A DNA stretch of 10,287 nt, taken from the NCBI GenBank assembly GCA_902492825.1, contig CABUMZ010000069.1, positions 1 through 10,287 of the forward strand, in the 5' to 3' direction. Below the pieces are notes generated by a model. The model ran no database searches, was not told the DNA's origin, and was given only the letters and a program-made list of their open reading frames with translations. This document shows positions 6,789 through 10,287 of this stretch, one piece after another; the first letter of the stretch is position 1, and every line of letters starts with the position of its first letter. Made by a program: the position numbers and the translations under genes. Source of the DNA: an uncultured Collinsella sp. Its GTDB lineage: Bacteria > Actinomycetota > Coriobacteriia > Coriobacteriales > Coriobacteriaceae.

Positions 6789-6797
6789 AGTGGGACT

Positions 6798-6825
6798 ATA
6801 GTAACGCCGATGTCCATTTTTACAA
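6798..6825 (-). promoter_or_regulatory. Predicted promoter of the ABC importer operon
   Basis: On the minus strand TTGTAA (6820-6825), a 16-base spacer and TACTAT (6798-6803) resemble a housekeeping sigma-factor promoter. It is in the 160-base gap between the WYL regulator and the binding-protein gene and would start transcription near 6791, about 57 bases ahead of the ATG. The region is locally AT-rich compared with its surroundings. Confidence 0.55.
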
Positions 6826-6893
6826 TAACCTGGCGGGTTTTTTAATACTGAACCGGATGGGCGGTGCTGAGGAACGACGGACGGTAACGGGGC

Positions 6894-7682
6894 TTATGCC
6901 GCGGGTGCGGGGCTGTCTTCTTCGTCTAGCGCGGCAAAGAGTTTCTTGCCGTCGAGCAAACGCGTACTGACGTTTCTCATGCGGCTGACCTCAACGGTGC
7001 GCAGGGTGTCGTCGGCGCCTCGGGTGTCGTAGACCGTTCCCAGCAGATACGAGACGCCATCGCGCTGCCTGATGGCAAAGGGCCGGACCGTCATCCGTAC
7101 CACCTCGATTTCGCCTCGGGTCAGGACGTTTGTGATATCAAAGCTGACAGTTGTTCCATGGTCGATGGCCTGTTCGACGAGTTCGCACGTGTCGATACGC
7201 TTGGCGTGCGGACGCGTTGTCTTGACGGGTGCGTCGTTGGCGGCCGGTGCCGGTTCGGGCATATCGAGATAGTCGCGAACATCGGCGCTCGCCATGGCGA
7301 CCAGGTGCTGCGCCATGCTCTTTCGAATGGCTATGGGCGTCGATCTGTTGCGCATGACCATGCCGTGGAGCCGTATGATTTCCTCGTCAGCAAGTGGACG
7401 GGTGAGAAGCCGATAGCCCACGCCGCGCTTATAGTCGATTTCGTATCCGGCGTGACGAAGTGCAGATATCGAGGTATAGATGCTGCGGCGTGCCGCCGAG
7501 ATGGGCATGCGGGCGGGGTCGTCGGGATGGGCGAGGAGCTCGACCAGCTCGTCGGAAAGCAGCGCCTTGTCCTCGCCGGTGTTCTCGCTCAAGAGCTGCA
7601 GGATGCGTACGGCGCGATAGGCTGCCATCGAGGCGGAGCCCCTGGTCGTGGTCTCGTAGTTTTCAACAACGGCTTCGGTCAT
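6894..7682 (-). CDS. WYL-domain helix-turn-helix transcriptional regulator
   Basis: A 262-residue predicted DNA-binding regulator. Residues 20-95 form a DeoR-like winged helix (recognition region ISAARRSIYTSISALRHAGY, 61-80; wing YKRGVGYRLL, 84-93). A helical region (about 98-140) and a Pro/Ala-rich linker (142-160) follow, then a WYL-type sensor domain (about 167-243) with VRPFAIRQRDGVSYLLG. The Trp of the WYL signature is Ser211 here, while Tyr and Leu are kept. WYL domains sense ligands, often nucleic acids or nucleotides, but this one's ligand is unknown. The start is uncertain: ATG at 7682 (AAGGA ten bases upstream) or in-frame GTG at 7691 (AAGGA six bases upstream). It lies upstream of, and in the same direction as, the ABC importer genes, with no clear terminator between, so importer control or read-through is plausible. 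The repeat-rich leader could hold an autoregulatory site. Confidence 0.85.
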   Translation of the reverse strand: MTEAVVENYETTTRGSASMAAYRAVRILQLLSENTGEDKALLSDELVELLAHPDDPARMPISAARRSIYTSISALRHAGYEIDYKRGVGYRLLTRPLADEEIIRLHGMVMRNRSTPIAIRKSMAQHLVAMASADVRDYLDMPEPAPAANDAPVKTTRPHAKRIDTCELVEQAIDHGTTVSFDITNVLTRGEIEVVRMTVRPFAIRQRDGVSYLLGTVYDTRGADDTLRTVEVSRMRNVSTRLLDGKKLFAALDEEDSPAPAA

Positions 7683-7862
7683 AGCGCCCACGTCCTTTCC
7701 TTTTTTGGTGATGGCAGATCAGAGCCTAGGGTGCGGAGCCTGGCCAAGGACGCGTGACGCCTTGGACGGTCGATGGTTGCCGGCAAACGGCGGGTCGAGT
7801 TTTCAACAACCCTGCCTAACTGACCAAAACCTTGCCAAAAGCTTGACGGATGCTGTTGAAAA
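7658..7862. repeat. Three copies of a TTTTCAACA box around the regulator start
   Basis: AGTTTTCAACAAC occurs at 7658-7670 (inside the 5' end of the WYL gene) and again, identical over 13 bases, at 7798-7810. The shorter inverse TGTTGAAAA is at 7854-7862, so the last two form a 9-bp inverted repeat 45 bases apart. The third copy overlaps the A-run of the asnS terminator, which may explain its AAAA. They could be binding sites for the WYL protein. The rest of the 7692-7858 gap shows no gene and no convincing promoter. Confidence 0.45.
7824..7845. repeat. Tandem 11-bp direct repeat in the regulator leader
   Basis: CCAAAACCTTG (7824-7834) is followed with no gap by CCAAAAGCTTG (7835-7845), differing at one base. 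The 11-base period is about one helical turn, so a protein could bind both copies on the same DNA face. It lies between the two inverted TTTTCAACA boxes upstream of the WYL regulator gene. Confidence 0.5.
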
Positions 7863-7891
7863 AAGCGCCCCTCGGCTTGCCGAGAGGCGCT
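7859..7891 (-). terminator. Rho-independent terminator of asnS
   Basis: On the minus strand an AGCGCC...GGCGCT stem of six plus five pairs with one mismatch (7864-7875 with 7880-7891) and a 4-base loop is followed directly by six T residues. It lies 39 bases after the asnS stop codon and separates it from the WYL regulator gene. This is the clearest terminator in the window. Confidence 0.9.
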
Positions 7892-7930
7892 GGCGCGATG
7901 TGCTGTAATGCGCTGGGTGCGCTGTGGAGA

Positions 7931-9334
7931 TTAGAAGTCGGCGTTGCCCACGGTACGCGGGTGCGGCAGGACGTCGCGGATGTTGCCCACGCCGGTCAGA
8001 TACATGACCAAGCGCTCGAAGCCCAGACCGTAGCCGGCGTGCTTGCAGGAACCGTAGCGGCGCAGGTCAAGGTAGTACTTGTACTGCTCGGGATTCATGC
8101 CCAGGTCCTTGATGCGGGCCTCGAGCAGATCCAGGCGCTCCTCGCGCTGGGAGCCGCCGATAATCTCGCCGATACCGGGGACCAGGCAGTCGGCGGCGGC
8201 GACGGTCTTGCCGTCCTCGTTCATGCGCATGTAGAACGCCTTGATCTCGGCCGGGTAGTCGGTTACGAAGGTCGGGCGCTTAAAGTGCTCCTCGGTCAGG
8301 AAACGCTCGTGCTCGGTTTGCAGGTCGATGCCCCAGCTCACGGGATAGTCGAACTTGTGGCCGGCGGCGACGGCCTGCTCCAGGATCTCGACGGCCTCGG
8401 TGTAGGTAACGCGGGCAAAGTCGGAGTTTGCCACGTGGTTCAGGCGCTCGATTAAACCCTTGTCCACAAACTTGTTGAGCATGTTGAGCTCGTCGGGGCA
8501 GGTGGCCATAACGTCCTTAAGGACGTACTTGAGCATAGCCTCGGCGTTATCCATGTAGTCGTTGAGGTCGGCAAATGCCATCTCGGGCTCAATCATCCAA
8601 AACTCGGCGGCGTGGCGCGTGGTGTTGGAGTTCTCGGCGCGGAAGGTGGGGCCAAAGGTGTACACGTCGCCAAAGGCCATGGCAAAGTTCTCGGCATTGA
8701 GCTGGCCGGACACGGTGAGGCTCGCATGCTTGCCAAAGAAGTCCTGGCTCCAGTCGACCTCGCCGGACTCGGTGAGGGGCGGGTTTTTGGGGTCGAGCGT
8801 GGTCACGCGGAACATCTCGCCGGCGCCCTCGCAGTCACTCGTGGTGATGATGGGGGTGTTGACGTAGACAAAGCCCTGCTCCTGGAAGAAGCGGTGGATG
8901 GCGGCAGCCGCGACAGAGCGGATACGGAACACGGCGCGGAACAGGTTGGTGCGCGGGCGCAGGTGCTGCTGGGTGCGCAGGAACTCGACGGTTGCGCGCT
9001 TCTTCTGCAGCGGGTAATCCGGGGCGCTGACGCCCTCGACCTCGATGGAGGTGGCAGAAAGTTCGAAGGGCTGGGGCGCATCGGGGGTCAGCTTGACGGT
9101 GCCGGTGCAGATAAGGGCGGCAGAGACGTTTTGGTGGGCGATCTCGTCGTAGTTGTCGAGCGCCTCGCGGTTCATGACGACCTGCAGGTCGCGGAAGCAG
9201 CTGCCGTCGTTGAGTGTAACGAAGCCAAAGTTCTTCATGTCGCGGACGGACTTGACCCAGCCGGCGACGGTGACGGTCTGGCCGCCGAGCGACTCGGCAT
9301 CGGCATAGAGCTGCGCGATTTTGGTGCGGTTCAC
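7931..9334 (-). CDS. asnS: Asparaginyl-tRNA synthetase
   Basis: A 467-residue class IIb aminoacyl-tRNA synthetase that joins asparagine to tRNA-Asn in the cytosol using ATP. An N-terminal OB-fold anticodon-binding domain (about 18-105, VTVAGWVKSVRDMKNFGF) is followed by the catalytic core. Motif 2 runs from FRAE (231-234) through Arg240 and EF (244-245); motif 3 is GLGFERL (436-442); the C-terminus HPRTVGNADF is typical of the family. The length matches bacterial AsnS. Start choice: GTG at 9334 has GGGAGG four bases upstream and gives the family-like N-terminus xNRTKIAQLY. The in-frame ATG at 9346 would add four residues but has no ribosome binding site and contains that GGGAGG. The much longer open frame to 9628 runs antisense-free but overlaps the SGNH gene and is not coding. 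It has its own promoter and terminator and so is probably monocistronic. Confidence 0.96.
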   Translation of the reverse strand: MNRTKIAQLYADAESLGGQTVTVAGWVKSVRDMKNFGFVTLNDGSCFRDLQVVMNREALDNYDEIAHQNVSAALICTGTVKLTPDAPQPFELSATSIEVEGVSAPDYPLQKKRATVEFLRTQQHLRPRTNLFRAVFRIRSVAAAAIHRFFQEQGFVYVNTPIITTSDCEGAGEMFRVTTLDPKNPPLTESGEVDWSQDFFGKHASLTVSGQLNAENFAMAFGDVYTFGPTFRAENSNTTRHAAEFWMIEPEMAFADLNDYMDNAEAMLKYVLKDVMATCPDELNMLNKFVDKGLIERLNHVANSDFARVTYTEAVEILEQAVAAGHKFDYPVSWGIDLQTEHERFLTEEHFKRPTFVTDYPAEIKAFYMRMNEDGKTVAAADCLVPGIGEIIGGSQREERLDLLEARIKDLGMNPEQYKYYLDLRRYGSCKHAGYGLGFERLVMYLTGVGNIRDVLPHPRTVGNADF

Positions 9335-9380
9335 GTATCCTCCCATAGCGGTTGTACGGATTATTTCCAAACAGTTAACC

Positions 9381-9409
9381 ATTCTAACCCGCGAGTGGGG
9401 GCGTAGCAA
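9381..9409 (-). promoter_or_regulatory. Predicted asnS promoter
   Basis: On the minus strand TTGCTA (9404-9409), an ideal 17-base spacer and TAGAAT (9381-9386) give a good housekeeping-type promoter. Transcription would start near 9374, about 40 bases before the GTG start. No T-box or leader peptide fits in this short leader. The 124-base gap to the SGNH gene shows no clear terminator for that gene. Confidence 0.7.
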
Positions 9410-9470
9410 AACGGCAAGCTCGATGTATGGGCGTGACGTGGGCACCGCGCAAGCGCCGATTTTGCGTTGC

Positions 9471-10287
9471 CTAGTGCCCGCAGATGGCTTGGCGTATGAG
9501 GGCAGCGTAGGTGTCGATTCCCGCCTGGGTGAGGTGTGTGCCGTCGTCGACGAGGTATTCGCTGTGGCCCTCTGAGGCACCGTTCCAGTCGATGACGCCG
9601 GCGCTGTCGTTTTGAGCGCAGACGTCACGAATCATCTGGTTATTGCGGTCCTGTAGCTCGAGCGGTACGCGCACGGTCACAAAGTAGATGGGCTTGCCGC
9701 CCACGGCATTAATCACGTCCTGCACCTGCTGGGGGTCGCGGATGAGGCCGTTGGTGCCAAGCGCGCAGATGACCACGCTTGGATCGTAGTTGGCACTGTC
9801 CTGTGCATAGACATCCTGGAAGGTGTAGAACTGGCGGCTCACCACGCCGTCGATGTACGCGTTGGGAAGCACCGCCTGAATGCCAGGTTGGGCACCTGCG
9901 GTGACCGAGTCGCCAATCATGAGCACGCGGGCGTCGCAGGTTCCGGTCGCCTCGTCGTAGGTAAAGCTCTTCCAGTCAAGGTTCTTCGGGACCTTTTCGG
10001 CGATAGGTCCCTCTTTGGGTTTTTGCTTGGTGGCGTCTTCGGATGCGGTGTCGCTGGGCTGGGAATCTTTGCCGGATGCGGGCTCGGCGCCCTTGTCGTT
10101 GGCTCCGTTGTCCTGGGCGGAGGTCGCGTTCTGGGCAAGCTCGGGACGGAGTTGCTCGGCGCGGGCGGTGGCGATGCCTGCCCAGTCAAGCGGCGCGAAG
10201 GCAAGTGCGGCGACGCATACGGCGCCAAGCGCGGGGAGCACCATGGCGGGCGCGAGGACGTGCTTTCTTGCCGTGCTGTCCTGTTGG
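9471..10287 (-). CDS. SGNH-domain membrane protein, OatA-like acyltransferase C-terminus (partial)
   Basis: The frame is open to the window edge (14 codons beyond the ATG at 10244 without a stop), so this is probably the C-terminal part of a longer gene. Counting from that Met: a hydrophobic segment (1-18), a polar linker rich in Ala, Ser, Asp and Lys (about 30-85), then an SGNH esterase/transferase domain (105-255) with GDSVTAG (catalytic Ser113), GTN (163-165) and DGTH (Asp234, His237). This layout, a last membrane helix, linker and external SGNH domain, matches acyltransferase-3/SGNH proteins such as OatA that O-acetylate cell-wall peptidoglycan. The acyltransferase part would lie outside the window, so this is inferred. 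Alternatively the protein starts at 10244 as a stand-alone anchored SGNH hydrolase. It has no shared operon with asnS, which has its own promoter. Confidence 0.8.
   Translation of the reverse strand, partial: QQDSTARKHVLAPAMVLPALGAVCVAALAFAPLDWAGIATARAEQLRPELAQNATSAQDNGANDKGAEPASGKDSQPSDTASEDATKQKPKEGPIAEKVPKNLDWKSFTYDEATGTCDARVLMIGDSVTAGAQPGIQAVLPNAYIDGVVSRQFYTFQDVYAQDSANYDPSVVICALGTNGLIRDPQQVQDVINAVGGKPIYFVTVRVPLELQDRNNQMIRDVCAQNDSAGVIDWNGASEGHSEYLVDDGTHLTQAGIDTYAALIRQAICGH

Noticed and set aside
5628..6845. 405-residue open frame on the plus strand opposite the binding-protein gene
   Set aside because: It is antisense to a gene with clear lipobox and family features. Its Val/Gly/Asp/Leu-rich translation is the usual product of the opposite strand of high-GC genes, and it has no ribosome site or family motif.
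6826..6845. CCTGGCGGG followed by six T on the plus strand, looking like the end of a terminator
   Set aside because: No matching left arm (CCCGCCAGG) is found upstream, so only a 4-bp stem could form, and no plus-strand gene leads into it.
6735..6893. T-box or tryptophan leader peptide in front of the TrpX-like importer
   Set aside because: The predicted leader is only about 57 bases; I see no leader frame with Trp codons, no T-box sequence and no terminator/antiterminator pair.
9335..9628. N-terminal extension of AsnS of up to 98 residues
   Set aside because: It covers the asnS promoter and overlaps the SGNH gene; its composition is low-complexity shadow sequence and the core already matches the full family length.
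1..10287. CRISPR array, tRNA, rRNA, transposase, integrase or defence system
   Set aside because: I looked for regularly spaced repeats, tRNA-like TTCGAATCC arms in a cloverleaf context, and nuclease, transposase or toxin motifs, and found none that hold up; the TTCGAATCC near 339 is inside the phosphoesterase gene without a cloverleaf.

Overview
This 10.3-kb window is a high-GC, gene-dense stretch of bacterial chromosome with every recognisable gene on the minus strand, so the text reads from the right end to the left. The protein flavours (a lipoprotein-based ABC importer of the TrpX/COG2984-COG4120-COG1101 type, a WYL-domain regulator, an OatA-like SGNH protein) and strong AGGAGG-type ribosome binding sites fit a high-GC Gram-positive. 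My best guess is a gut Coriobacteriia such as Collinsella. This comes from recalled resemblance, not a search. I see no phage, transposase, CRISPR or conjugation genes; it reads as core or lightly accessory chromosome.

Region by region (minus-strand order): (1) 10287-9471, the C-terminal part of a membrane-anchored SGNH hydrolase/acyltransferase cut by the window edge. (2) 9409-7859, asnS (asparaginyl-tRNA synthetase) with its own promoter and a textbook terminator. (3) 7691-6894, a WYL-family transcriptional regulator preceded by a leader rich in short repeats. (4) 6825-3790, a three-gene ABC importer (lipoprotein, permease, ATPase). It has a promoter and dyad in front, a hairpin between the lipoprotein and permease genes, and two hairpins at the end. 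(5) 3637-2746, a small MscS-type mechanosensitive channel with a very long leader hairpin and a hairpin terminator that contains its stop codon. (6) 2704-66, a two-gene unit joined by an ATGA overlap: a cytosolic protein that fuses a ParB-like N-terminal region to a BMP/PnrA-type ligand-binding domain, followed by a metallophosphoesterase.

How they may work together: the WYL regulator lies directly upstream of the importer and is a reasonable candidate for controlling it. The importer probably takes up a small organic solute; relatives handle tryptophan or tyrosine, but the substrate cannot be read from sequence. The ParB-like/BMP fusion plus phosphoesterase is the least ordinary unit: a solute-binding fold without a signal peptide, attached to a possible nucleotide-binding region and translationally coupled to a phosphatase, which suggests an intracellular sensor or signalling pair rather than transport. 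A second point of interest is a family of related AAAACC...GGTTTT hairpins (2746-2783, 3735-3774 and, more distantly, 3790-3840). The first two share an internal GCCTG(G/T)CCCTTTG core and show compensatory stem changes. No intergenic stretch exceeds 300 bases; the longest (3551-3838, 7692-7930 and 5550-5753) are described under their hairpins and repeats.
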